Below, in pieces: positions 7,857 through 13,828 of a stretch of DNA of 27,995 bases. This DNA is from a virus. Made by a program: the position numbers and the translations under genes. Positions within the stretch are counted from its first letter, which is position 1. Each line of letters begins with the position of its first letter. The notes below the pieces were generated by a model. It did no database searches. It was not told where the DNA came from and saw nothing but the letters and a program-made list of their open reading frames with translations. Location: positions 1-27,995 of IMG/VR virus record IMGVR_UViG_3300042467_001217; one strand, 5' to 3'.

Positions 7857-8508
7857 AGAATTTAAACATACACTGGTCCCTCAGATCAGTTTGACAACAC
7901 AAACAATCAACGGGCAGCGCTACTATGTGCTGCCCGATGGCGTAACTAAGCTCAAGTCAGTCACTACAATTTTATCAGAGAAACTCGATAAAACTGCTTT
8001 GTTAGAATGGCGCAAGAGGGTTGGTGAGGAAGAAGCTAACAGGATCTCTGCGCAATCAACACGTAGGGGAAACTCTATTCACAAGATAGCAGAGCGTTAT
8101 GTTCTCAATGAAGAGAACATTTATCAAAATGAGATGCCTGTTAATGTCGAGTCGTTCCAACCTATCAAGTCCGCGCTGGACGCCCATGTAGATAATATTC
8201 TCGGAGTAGAACTACCGTTGTGTTCTAAGGCACTTGGTTGCGCTGGTAGAACAGACTTGGTAGCTGAATATGACGGAAAAGTTTCTATCATTGATTTTAA
8301 AACATCGAAAAAGTTAAAGAAAGAGGAATGGATTGAAAGCTATTTCCTACAGTCAACTGTATACTCAATGATGTTTGAACGCATCTACAGCATATCTGTT
8401 CCTCAAATTGTAATTATTTTAACTGTAGATAACGAAAGAACGCCCCAGACTTTCGTCATGGAGCGTTCTCGGTATGTTAATAGAGTGATAGAATTATTTA
8501 CTTCTTAA
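7846..8508 (+). CDS. PD-(D/E)XK exonuclease (RecB/MGME1-like)
   Basis: 220 aa. A single-domain nuclease with RGNSIHK (His79), GRTDLVAE (Asp137), the core IIDFKTSKK (Asp150, Lys152) and Gln169, in the order seen in RecB-type and mitochondrial MGME1-like exonucleases. The likely role is single-strand DNA trimming in recombination or replication. The start is TTG: no ATG is available, and GGAAGGA lies 11 nt upstream inside phoH. It is the last gene of the plus-strand block and converges on the oxygenase gene, with only 7 bp between the stop codons. Confidence 0.85.
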   Translation: MSRKEFKHTLVPQISLTTQTINGQRYYVLPDGVTKLKSVTTILSEKLDKTALLEWRKRVGEEEANRISAQSTRRGNSIHKIAERYVLNEENIYQNEMPVNVESFQPIKSALDAHVDNILGVELPLCSKALGCAGRTDLVAEYDGKVSIIDFKTSKKLKKEEWIESYFLQSTVYSMMFERIYSISVPQIVIILTVDNERTPQTFVMERSRYVNRVIELFTS

Positions 8509-8515
8509 AAAGGTT

Positions 8516-9118
8516 TCACATATATGGCCTTTCTCCGTACACCCAAGTTCCTAGCATCATTCTTGTTCCAGAGGTAATAGGTGTAACTTCGTGTAACATA
8601 TATCCAGGATAAAAAACTAGAGAGCCTTTTTTCATATCAAGTTTATGTCTGCCGTTATTCGCAGTGATCGGTCTGTTACCATCATATAATATGAAGTCGC
8701 CGCCTTCGTAATCAATTCCTTGATTGGTTAAGGGTATTATACACGAAAGCTTTACTGTAGAATTGAACGGAGAATCGATATGGGTTGCCATGTGTCCACC
8801 CTTATTATACCTAAGCAATTCGAGCTTCTCGAATTTTGAGATCAAATAGTTATAATGTTTAGAATTTATTAACTGTACTGTTTTCTCTAGTTTGTTGTAA
8901 ATGTCTTCAAACCCTTCGACATTTAGCCTTGCACTGTCTGCTATCTTGAGATCGAAGTTAAACCTTCCATTTCCCATAGTTGAAGGGGACAAATTATCTT
9001 GCCCCCATTCAATTAAACGATTTATCTCTTCATCAGTTAAAAAATCGTCAACAGCTGTTACAACATTTCTTTTGGGAACATCGAAAACCCAATACCAATT
9101 ATCTATAAGTTTACCCAT
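8516..9118 (-). CDS. 2OG-Fe(II) dioxygenase, prolyl-hydroxylase-like
   Basis: 200 aa. The double-stranded beta-helix shows iron ligands His113 and Asp115 (ATHID), distal His176 (MLHEV) and the 2-oxoglutarate Arg186 (SGTRMM). EGGDF (138-142) is the usual connecting strand. This matches PKHD-type oxygenases common in T4-like phages, whose substrates are mostly unknown; protein or nucleic-acid hydroxylation are both possible. GGAG lies upstream of the ATG. It is the last gene of the minus-strand tRNA region, 16 bp past tRNA-Ser. Do not confuse it with the TET-like enzyme at 25864. Confidence 0.85.
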   Translation of the reverse strand: MGKLIDNWYWVFDVPKRNVVTAVDDFLTDEEINRLIEWGQDNLSPSTMGNGRFNFDLKIADSARLNVEGFEDIYNKLEKTVQLINSKHYNYLISKFEKLELLRYNKGGHMATHIDSPFNSTVKLSCIIPLTNQGIDYEGGDFILYDGNRPITANNGRHKLDMKKGSLVFYPGYMLHEVTPITSGTRMMLGTWVYGERPYM

Positions 9119-9134
9119 AATAACTCCACATTAA

Positions 9135-9226
9135 TGGCGGAAGGTAAGGGATTTGAACCCTTGGTACCTCTAGCGAAGTACGACGGTTTAGCAAACCGCT
9201 GCTTTCGACCGCTCAGCCAACCTTCC
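9135..9226 (-). tRNA. tRNA-Ser (GCT)
   Basis: 92 nt with encoded CCA. Acceptor GGAAGGT/ACCTTCC, anticodon loop TTGCTAA, a long class II variable arm, T-loop TTCAAAT, discriminator G. Decodes AGC/AGU. Its first base overlaps the stop codon of the L,D-transpeptidase gene. Confidence 0.97.
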
Positions 9227-9657
9227 TAATCTTGAATATAAATCGTAGTATTATCTGCGCCATAGTCCTTAACAAGTCGGAAAAGCCAACGAGCGTTTCT
9301 CGGATGCAAACGAATACAACCATGAGAAGCAGGACGACCCAACTTATTTATGGCGTCTGTTGCATGGATAGCATATCCTCCATGGAAGAAAATAGAGTGA
9401 GGCATTGGGGCATTGTTGTACTTGCTGGAGTAGTGCATCTTGGTAAGATAATATGGCTGATAGATGCCACGAGGCGTAGAGAAACCCTTACGACCTGTAG
9501 AAACATCCCACTCAAAATAATCGGTTGGAGTCTCCACATACATTGTTTGTTCTGAGATATCTACTACGATTGTTACCTCTTCAGCCTTTGCTCCAGTAAC
9601 AAGCATAAAGATCGCTGCAATTACAATAGAAACATAAACAAAAAACTTGGCCATCAT
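9226..9657 (-). CDS. Secreted L,D-transpeptidase (YkuD domain)
   Basis: 143 aa. A signal peptide is clear: short basic start, hydrophobic VYVSIVIAAIFMLV, then AKA before a likely cut at 25/26. The mature part is a minimal YkuD domain with IHAT (His98) and the active-site motif SHGCIRL (111-117; His112, catalytic Cys114, Arg116). These enzymes make 3-3 peptidoglycan cross-links or attach proteins to the wall, in the periplasm. Phage copies are unusual. It has its own consensus promoter, and AAGGA precedes two tandem ATGs. Its stop codon shares one base with tRNA-Ser. Confidence 0.9.
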   Translation of the reverse strand: MMAKFFVYVSIVIAAIFMLVTGAKAEEVTIVVDISEQTMYVETPTDYFEWDVSTGRKGFSTPRGIYQPYYLTKMHYSSKYNNAPMPHSIFFHGGYAIHATDAINKLGRPASHGCIRLHPRNARWLFRLVKDYGADNTTIYIQD

Positions 9658-9686
9658 ATATCCTTTGTTATCTCTTCAACTATTAT

Positions 9687-9715
9687 ATTATAGCTTATTT
9701 GATATTAAAAGTCAA
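9687..9715 (-). promoter_or_regulatory. Sigma70-type promoter for the L,D-transpeptidase gene
   Basis: On the minus strand TTGACT (9715-9710), 17-bp spacer, TATAAT (9692-9687). The start is predicted near 9680, giving a leader of about 23 nt. It fills the gap between tRNA-Leu(CAA) and the gene. tRNA-Ser and the oxygenase downstream may be on the same transcript. Confidence 0.82.
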
Positions 9716-9716
9716 A

Positions 9717-9793
9717 TGGTGCCTGAGGTGGGACTCGAACCCACAACACTCGGTTTTTGAGACCGATGCGTCTACCGATTGCGCCACTCAGGC
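9717..9793 (-). tRNA. tRNA-Leu (CAA) without a long variable arm
   Basis: 77 nt with CCA. Acceptor GCCTGAG/CTCAGGC, D-arm of the Leu type (TGGCGCAATCGGTAGACGC), anticodon loop CTCAAAA, T-stem GTGGG/CCCAC, discriminator A. The variable region is only GTGTT (5 nt), whereas Leu tRNAs normally carry 10 or more. Confidence 0.9.
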
Positions 9794-9794
9794 A

Positions 9795-9870
9795 TGGTGC
9801 TGCCAGAGAGATTCGAACTCCCGACCTGATGATTACTAATCAACTGCTCTACCAACTGAGCTATGGCAGC
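9795..9870 (-). tRNA. tRNA-Thr (AGT)
   Basis: 76 nt with CCA. Acceptor GCTGCCA/TGGCAGC, anticodon loop TTAGTAA, variable AGGTC, T-loop TTCGAAT. The body resembles bacterial Thr tRNA. A T-T mismatch sits at 28-42. A34 in a bacterial Thr tRNA is rare. One base separates it from tRNA-Leu(CAA). Confidence 0.88.
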
Positions 9871-10018
9871 TTCTAAAGTATTCTAACATCTCTTCAAATG
9901 TTTTTGGACCTAATGGTTTCCAATTAAGACCAAAGCATTCTTCACAACCTGCACAACATTTGGGAGAACCACAGGGTTTCTTAGTGCACTTTCCATAAAA
10001 GTATTCCCAATATGTCAT
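9836..10018 (-). CDS. Cys-rich small protein overlapping tRNA-Thr
   Basis: 60 aa. Six cysteines (11, 16, 21, 22, 25, 28) in CTKKPCGSPKCCAGCEEC suggest a small metal-binding knot. AGGAA lies 7 nt before the ATG, supporting translation. The last 35 nt run into the tRNA-Thr gene, and the TAG stop is read from its anticodon loop, so the C-terminal residues (SSVGRAVD) are tRNA sequence read as protein. Not recognised. A shorter ancestral gene whose stop was lost is one explanation. Confidence 0.6.
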   Translation of the reverse strand: MTYWEYFYGKCTKKPCGSPKCCAGCEECFGLNWKPLGPKTFEEMLEYFRSCHSSVGRAVD

Positions 10019-10032
10019 AACAAGTTCCTAAA

Positions 10033-10116
10033 TGGTGCGGATGGAGGGACTTGAACCCCCACTCCTTCCAGAACTGGTTTCTAAGACCAGCGCGGCTACC
10101 GTTACGCCACATCCGC
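10033..10116 (-). tRNA. tRNA-Leu (TAG)
   Basis: 84 nt with CCA. Acceptor GCGGATG/CATCCGC, anticodon stem CTGGT/ACCAG with loop CTTAGAA, a 13-nt variable region, discriminator A. Decodes CUA and likely other CUN codons. Confidence 0.95.
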
Positions 10117-10121
10117 ATTAT

Positions 10122-10196
10122 TGGTAGCCGATGAGAGATTCGAACTCCCGACAGCCTCGGTGTAAACGAGATACTCTACCGCTGAGTTAATCGGCC
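10122..10196 (-). tRNA. tRNA-Val (TAC)
   Basis: 75 nt with CCA. Acceptor GGCCGAT/ATCGGCT (G-U at 1-72), anticodon loop TTTACAC, T-loop TTCGAAT, discriminator A. Confidence 0.95.
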
Positions 10197-10202
10197 ATAA
10201 AT

Positions 10203-10276
10203 TGGAGCGGGTAGCGGGAATCGAACCCGCGCACTCTCCTTGGCAAGGAGAAAGGCTACCATTACATCATACCAGC
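10203..10276 (-). tRNA. tRNA-Gly (GCC)
   Basis: 74 nt with CCA. Anticodon loop TTGCCAA on stem TCTCC/GGAGA, discriminator T as in bacterial Gly tRNA. The acceptor GCTGGTA/TACCCGC has one T-C mismatch at 3-70. Confidence 0.93.
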
Positions 10277-10284
10277 ATTTTATT

Positions 10285-10659
10285 CTATTTAGTTCTAGAA
10301 ACTCTATGGTCTTCTACCATTTTATATAGGAAACGATGATCATAAATTTCAAGATCAGCGTCGCATTCTTTCATATCCCATACGATATCCCAAACATCTT
10401 TGGCGTTCATATCGTGTCCGTTTTCAATCGCGTTATTATAGCTTTCAACAACTCGATTGTATATTACCTTCTTGTCGTACTCTGTCATTTCCTCAAAGTT
10501 GTGACAGCCGCAATACTTACAACCAACGTTACTCATTTCTTCGTAAGTATCAAAGTGACGATAGTAAGCATGAGAACACTTACAGATACGATCATCACCG
10601 TAACTTGGGTTGTATACCCATTCGACTTTCATAATTTTAAGATATGGTTCATCACTCAT
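10285..10659 (-). CDS. Small zinc-binding protein (Cys/His cluster)
   Basis: 124 aa. The segment ICKCSHAYYRHF (Cys26, Cys28, His30, His35) and GCKYCGC (Cys47, Cys50, Cys52) forms a likely zinc site. The rest is acidic and helical (WDIVWDMKECDAD). I recall similar CxCxH...GCxxCxC modules in phage proteins of unknown function. An AGGATAA site precedes the ATG. It lies between tRNA-Gly and tRNA-Met and is probably co-transcribed with them. No enzymatic function can be assigned. Confidence 0.7.
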   Translation of the reverse strand: MSDEPYLKIMKVEWVYNPSYGDDRICKCSHAYYRHFDTYEEMSNVGCKYCGCHNFEEMTEYDKKVIYNRVVESYNNAIENGHDMNAKDVWDIVWDMKECDADLEIYDHRFLYKMVEDHRVSRTK

Positions 10660-10676
10660 TTCATTATCCTATAAAT

Positions 10677-10752
10677 TGGTGCGTCATGGTAGAATCGAAC
10701 TACCTTTTCCGGCTTATGAGACCAGCGAGATGCCCATCACCTCCCAAGACGC
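10677..10752 (-). tRNA. tRNA-Met (CAT), elongator type
   Basis: 76 nt with CCA. Acceptor GCGTCTT/ATGACGC with G1-C72 and a T-T mismatch at 6-67. Anticodon loop CTCATAA. The paired 1-72 argues against an initiator. A lysidine-modified Ile tRNA cannot be excluded from sequence. Confidence 0.9.
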
Positions 10753-10753
10753 A

Positions 10754-10939
10754 TTATAGTTTCTTCTCAATCTTTTTCCAAAGACGATCATATTCTTCAT
10801 TGAGTTTCAAGAATTTCCAGAGAGTATCATCATACTCTGGATAACGCCACTGTCCGAGAACAGGTTTCTTGTTCCTCATCTTTTCAACAAGAACATCAAT
10901 TCTCTGAGCTACGGCAGTTACTTTAGCGAACTCTTTCAT
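10754..10939 (-). CDS. Small basic hypothetical protein
   Basis: 61 aa, not recognised. Amphipathic helices (FAKVTAVAQRIDVLVEKM and LNEEYDRLWKKIEKKL) flank a Pro/Trp/Tyr-rich turn (LGQWRYPEYDD). The ATG has an AGAGAG site. The gene exactly fills the space between tRNA-Phe and tRNA-Met, ending 2 bp from the latter. Net basic charge would suit nucleic-acid binding, but nothing specific supports that. Confidence 0.55.
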   Translation of the reverse strand: MKEFAKVTAVAQRIDVLVEKMRNKKPVLGQWRYPEYDDTLWKFLKLNEEYDRLWKKIEKKL

Positions 10940-10953
10940 CTTTACTCTCTAAA

Positions 10954-11029
10954 TGGTGCAACCTCTCTGGATCGAACAGAGTTCTTCCGCTCTTCAGGCG
11001 GACGTGAGCACCAGCTTCACCAAGGTTGC
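10954..11029 (-). tRNA. tRNA-Phe (GAA)
   Basis: 76 nt with CCA. Acceptor GCAACCT/AGGTTGC, anticodon stem TCCGC/GCGGA with loop CTGAAGA, T-loop TTCGATC, discriminator A. Confidence 0.95.
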
Positions 11030-11035
11030 TTTAAT

Positions 11036-11533
11036 TTAAAATTCTAAGGAAGAAAGAACTATCTTCCCATTTTCTCTTTCTTGATTTCCTAACCTAATAT
11101 GTTTTTCTTTATGAAACTCATCATAAAATATATCGTTCATGATAAGAACATCATATTCGATAGTATCGAGGTACTTTTCATCACCAAGAATTATTTCATA
11201 GAAAATTTGATTGAGGTTCATCGTGTAAACAGCACCATCATAACCTCTTTCTCTGTTCTCTATACCTATTACATTAAAATTGTTTTTTGTTAAAAGTAAT
11301 GGTATAAGTCCTGTGCCAGTACCAAGATCAACTATCTTTTTATTACGATAAAGATCCGGATCAGAAATAATGTCTAAGGCTATCTTAGGGTTTGCATAAT
11401 GAGGATCAGGAAACCGATCATAACCGTATATGTGTTTCCCACTAGCATATCCTGGGATATTAATCCCCTCTATGACCAAATGAACTCTTTCTGACCAAAT
11501 CTTTTCGTTATCTGCGTTTAGATAAGACTTCAT
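11036..11533 (-). CDS. Class I SAM-dependent methyltransferase-like protein
   Basis: 165 aa. KKIVDLGTGTGLIPLLL is a clear motif I of Rossmann methyltransferases, followed by the acidic end of strand 2 (VIGIENRE) and a YDVLIMND strand-4 motif. It resembles small PrmA/L11-type or CheR-like domains and is short, so it may be a minimal catalytic core. The substrate is unknown. AGGT precedes the ATG. It sits between tRNA-Phe and the aberrant tRNA-Arg, and a tRNA-modifying role is a loose inference from location only. Confidence 0.75.
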   Translation of the reverse strand: MKSYLNADNEKIWSERVHLVIEGINIPGYASGKHIYGYDRFPDPHYANPKIALDIISDPDLYRNKKIVDLGTGTGLIPLLLTKNNFNVIGIENRERGYDGAVYTMNLNQIFYEIILGDEKYLDTIEYDVLIMNDIFYDEFHKEKHIRLGNQERENGKIVLSSLEF

Positions 11534-11548
11534 ATTGAGAACCTAAAA

Positions 11549-11642
11549 TGGAGCACCCGACAGGATTCGAACCTGCATCAGCCATCGCTGGCCACTTCCA
11601 GTTACCTTACTCTTGGTTCGTAGCCAAGGTGGATACGGATGC
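11549..11642 (-). tRNA. Aberrant tRNA-Arg (ACG): no D-arm, 35-nt variable region
   Basis: 94 nt with CCA. The 5' end GCATCCGTA and the anticodon arm CTTGG-CTACGAA-CCAAG closely follow E. coli tRNA-Arg(ACG). The acceptor pairs with CGGGTGC and the T-arm is GCAGG-TTCGAAT-CCTGT. Only 7 nt (TATCCAC) lie between acceptor and anticodon stem, so there is no room for a D-arm. Between anticodon stem and T-arm are 35 nt containing GCCA-GCGA-TGGC, a tetraloop hairpin, and a GTGG that could pair with CCAC of the 7-nt linker. The discriminator is T. Whether it is charged is unknown. Confidence 0.7.
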
Positions 11643-11647
11643 ATAAT

Positions 11648-11723
11648 TGGAGTAACTGGCCAGATTCGAACTGGCACCTCAAGGATTTGCAGTCCCGCGC
11701 ATTAACCGTTTTGCTACAGTCAC
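11648..11723 (-). tRNA. tRNA-Cys (GCA)
   Basis: 76 nt with CCA. Acceptor GTGACTG/CAGTTAC, anticodon loop CTGCAAA, discriminator T as in bacterial Cys tRNA. The anticodon stem CGGGA/TCCTT has a C-T mismatch at its base. Confidence 0.93.
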
Positions 11724-11728
11724 AATTT

Positions 11729-11802
11729 TGGCGATCCTAACGGGACTCGAACCCGCCTTTCCGGATAGACAGTCCGGAGCCTTCCCTGACGGCAATAGGA
11801 CC
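11729..11802 (-). tRNA. tRNA-Asp (GTC)
   Basis: 74 nt with CCA. Acceptor GGTCCTA/TAGGATC, anticodon stem CCGGA/TCCGG with loop CTGTCTA, T-loop TTCGAGT, discriminator G. Confidence 0.96.
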
Positions 11803-11804
11803 AA

Positions 11805-11881
11805 TGGATGCGTGGGGTAGGATTCGAACCTACGACCTTCTGCTTATGAGACAGACGAGCTGACCACTGCTCCACCCCGCA
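11805..11881 (-). tRNA. Initiator-like tRNA-Met (CAT) with acceptor bulge
   Basis: 77 nt with CCA. The body TGCGGGGTGGAGCAG...AGCTCGTC closely follows bacterial tRNA-fMet. Anticodon loop CTCATAA. Position 1 is T opposite A72, and the 3' acceptor strand CCC-A-CGCA has an extra A bulged between two paired blocks. The three G-C pairs of initiator anticodon stems are absent (TCTGT/GCAGA). Confidence 0.85.
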
Positions 11882-11908
11882 ACATTATTTTTGTAATATA
11901 CTATATCT

Positions 11909-12505
11909 TTAGATATTAATCAAGTCTTTTGTTGTCTTAGTAAAGAACCAACAAGTAGAAGGCGTGACACCAACCTTCTCATGAGAACAATGATCCTTGA
12001 TCGCTTTAACGATTCCAGGATATGGATCGGCGAAGTCATGACCTGCGAACAATCCACCAACCTTAACCTTTGGATGCCAAGCTAGGAGATCCTTACGGAA
12101 GGACTCGTAGTCGTGAGAAGCATCGATAAACACAAAGTCAAGAGACTCATCTTCATACAGAGCAGCAGACTCGGCGCTGTCTCCCTTGATGCCCTTGACC
12201 ATTCCTGGACGTTCCTGCTCAACAGGCTTCATGTTATTTGTAAAAACCTCGAACAAACGACCAGCCTGATTGTCGCGATCGTGCATCTGTCCAGGTTCAA
12301 TAGGCGAACCAGTGAAGTTGTCAATACAATCGAGCGTGATTTCCTTACCGCTATTGATAATCTCAACAGCGAGGAACGAAGAACTTTGACCCTTCCAAGG
12401 ACCAACCTCTACAAACTTGCCCTTCTGGGGAGCATTAGCTACCGCATAAGCATAAATGTCTGCGAAGTTAAACCAGCCTTCAACCTTTTGAAAATAATGT
12501 TCCAT
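11909..12505 (-). CDS. Class I methyltransferase (Methyltransf_24-like)
   Basis: 198 aa. GKFVEVGPWKGQSSSFLA is the motif I region in its E-x-G-x-x-x-G form, then LDCIDNF (strand 2 acid) and DFVFIDASHDYESFRKDL with the metal-site-like DASH motif, and a closing GGLFAGHDF. This is the pattern of the Methyltransf_24 / cephalosporin-hydroxylase-like group often found in sugar-modification clusters. A possible substrate is a sugar hydroxyl, but no target can be read. GGAGG precedes the ATG. It shares a tight cassette with the oxygenase gene upstream (11-bp gap). Confidence 0.8.
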   Translation of the reverse strand: MEHYFQKVEGWFNFADIYAYAVANAPQKGKFVEVGPWKGQSSSFLAVEIINSGKEITLDCIDNFTGSPIEPGQMHDRDNQAGRLFEVFTNNMKPVEQERPGMVKGIKGDSAESAALYEDESLDFVFIDASHDYESFRKDLLAWHPKVKVGGLFAGHDFADPYPGIVKAIKDHCSHEKVGVTPSTCWFFTKTTKDLINI

Positions 12506-12516
12506 AGTTCCTCCAA

Positions 12517-13188
12517 TTAATCAGTATCAATAACAAGATCGCCAGAAAGCGAGACTCTATAACCATCAGAAGTATAGAATGGGTTTACAGAGTGACCAAG
12601 CTTGGCTGGGAACAAACAAATAATTCCTTCATACTCATTATCAACTGGGAACGGGAAGCTACGGGTTTGTCCGAGAATGTCAGTGTAATAGGCTACAAAA
12701 TTACCAGCTATAGGCAGCGTAGACTCTGGATACAGAGCTCGCTCGTCGGCAGCGTGATAAGGAACCTTGGCCCAAAGAGCGAACGAATAAACACCACCAT
12801 GGATATGGTGCGGATGGAATTCATTCTTTGCCTGGAAGTTTACCCAGATATCCTTGAACTTAAACTTAGTAACCTTTGAGGCAACTTCTGTTACGTTACG
12901 AATATGATGCGGCTGGGACATCTGATCATGAGCCTGTGCTAGACCAACAATATACTCAAGCATTACAGGAATCAGTTCTTCACTAAGGTCAAACTCCTTG
13001 GCGATGTTCGCTGTCAGCTTATAGTTTGCCTTCTTACCTTCCTTAAAGTCTGTGTCCATAAGCTTTTGGACAACCTTGTTAACAGGGTCCATAATTTCCT
13101 TTGGAACTCTTTGAAATAAGACACCTGAGTTTGGGAAAGTGAAGAATAATCCTTGGCCTTCTTCGAGCCTTGTAATCTGATCCGCCAT
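12517..13188 (-). CDS. 2OG-Fe(II) oxygenase-like protein
   Basis: 223 aa from the ATG with AGAGGT 6 nt upstream; an ATG 15 nt earlier lacks a ribosome site. The core region NEFHPHHIHGGVYSFALW has the His cluster and the SGVYxL-like strand of phage 2OG-FeII_Oxy_5-type oxygenases. LGHSVNPFYTSDGYRVSLSGDL supplies a distal His and the Arg/Ser 2-oxoglutarate motif. Such enzymes are common in T4-like phages with unknown targets. The neighbouring methyltransferase suggests a two-step modification cassette, an inference from order only. Confidence 0.8.
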   Translation of the reverse strand: MADQITRLEEGQGLFFTFPNSGVLFQRVPKEIMDPVNKVVQKLMDTDFKEGKKANYKLTANIAKEFDLSEELIPVMLEYIVGLAQAHDQMSQPHHIRNVTEVASKVTKFKFKDIWVNFQAKNEFHPHHIHGGVYSFALWAKVPYHAADERALYPESTLPIAGNFVAYYTDILGQTRSFPFPVDNEYEGIICLFPAKLGHSVNPFYTSDGYRVSLSGDLVIDTD

Positions 13189-13252
13189 AATAATACCTCT
13201 CATTTAAGCATAAAGTAAACCACTTGTCTACACAAGTATTTAGTAGTGGAAT

Positions 13253-13341
13253 TGGCGGAAGGCTGGCAGAATCGAACTCCATACCGGTCAAGGTACCACT
13301 CGTTTTCAAGACGAGGTTGCTCCCAGAGCAATTAACCTTCC
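13253..13341 (-). tRNA. tRNA-Ser (TGA) with T-stem bulge
   Basis: 89 nt with CCA. Acceptor GGAAGGT/GCCTTCC, anticodon stem CTCGT/ACGAG with loop CTTGAAA, long class II variable arm, discriminator G. The T-stem TGGAG pairs with CT(G)CCA only if one G is bulged. Confidence 0.92.
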
Positions 13342-13346
13342 ATTAT

Positions 13347-13423
13347 TGGCTCCCGTAGTAGGATTCGAACCTACCGCATAGTGATTAACAGTCACTCCTC
13401 TCCACCTAGGACAGTTCACGGGA
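13347..13423 (-). tRNA. tRNA-Asn (GTT)
   Basis: 77 nt with CCA. Acceptor TCCCGTG/TACGGGA, anticodon stem AGTGA/TCACT with loop CTGTTAA, discriminator G. First tRNA downstream of the promoter at 13481. Confidence 0.95.
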
Positions 13424-13480
13424 ATAAACTCGATGCGATTTCTTATAGTGGTTACGCCCTCCACTCTTCGTAGTATAGCT

Positions 13481-13509
13481 AGTATACCTAGATCTATTTA
13501 TAAAGTCAA
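13481..13509 (-). promoter_or_regulatory. Promoter for the second half of the tRNA array, with an embedded late-promoter motif
   Basis: Minus strand TTGACT (13509-13504), 17-bp spacer, TATACT (13486-13481), start predicted near 13474. Inside the spacer is TATAAATA (13502-13495), identical to the T4 late-promoter box. It lies at the 3' edge of the 77-aa gene, and about 50 nt of leader separate it from tRNA-Asn. Confidence 0.75.
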
Positions 13510-13731
13510 GGACTTAATTTGATTCCAACGCCAGATTAAACGCCATCTTAACCAAAACTTCTCGCGTCTATACAAGACAAAAAGATTCCTCCACCAGAGA
13601 GGGAAGGCGTAATCTTTAAATCTTCCAGTGTAAAAAGGATTATGAATAGCAAGGTACAAAGATCTAATTTTTCTTCTATGTCCTTTTGGCCATTCAGGAA
13701 TAGCTTCCCAGTTTTTATTCATGTTATTCAT
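13498..13731 (-). CDS. Small basic Trp/Arg-rich protein
   Basis: 77 aa, not recognised. It is strongly basic and aromatic (WPKGHRRKIRSLY, FWLRWRLIWRWNQIK). The FPLWWRNLFVLYRREKFWLRWRLIW stretch (split here as FPLWWRNLFVLY then RREKFWLRWRLIW) could be membrane-surface or nucleic-acid binding. AAGGA lies 7 nt before the ATG. The last codons overlap the promoter for the downstream tRNAs. It lies between tRNA-Gln(CTG) and tRNA-Asn. Confidence 0.6.
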   Translation of the reverse strand: MNNMNKNWEAIPEWPKGHRRKIRSLYLAIHNPFYTGRFKDYAFPLWWRNLFVLYRREKFWLRWRLIWRWNQIKSLTL

Positions 13732-13745
13732 AACAAATCCTTAAT

Positions 13746-13819
13746 TGGCTGCCCTTCGTGGATTCGAACCACAATTGCTGGAGTCAGAGGCCAGAGTCCT
13801 GCCGTTAGACGAAAGGGCA
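13746..13819 (-). tRNA. tRNA-Gln (CTG)
   Basis: 74 nt with CCA. Acceptor TGCCCTT/AAGGGCA, anticodon CTG in a CTCTGAC loop above stem CTGG/CCAG with a C-T top mismatch, T-loop TTCGAAT, discriminator G as in bacterial Gln tRNA. Confidence 0.92.
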
Positions 13820-13828
13820 ATAATAAAT

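Noticed and set aside
9232-9555. 107-aa plus-strand frame opposite the L,D-transpeptidase
   Set aside because: The minus-strand gene has a signal peptide, YkuD motif, promoter and ribosome site; the plus frame is its shadow.
12113-12520. 135-aa plus-strand frame opposite a methyltransferase
   Set aside because: The minus frame shows the full methyltransferase motif order; the plus frame has no recognisable pattern.
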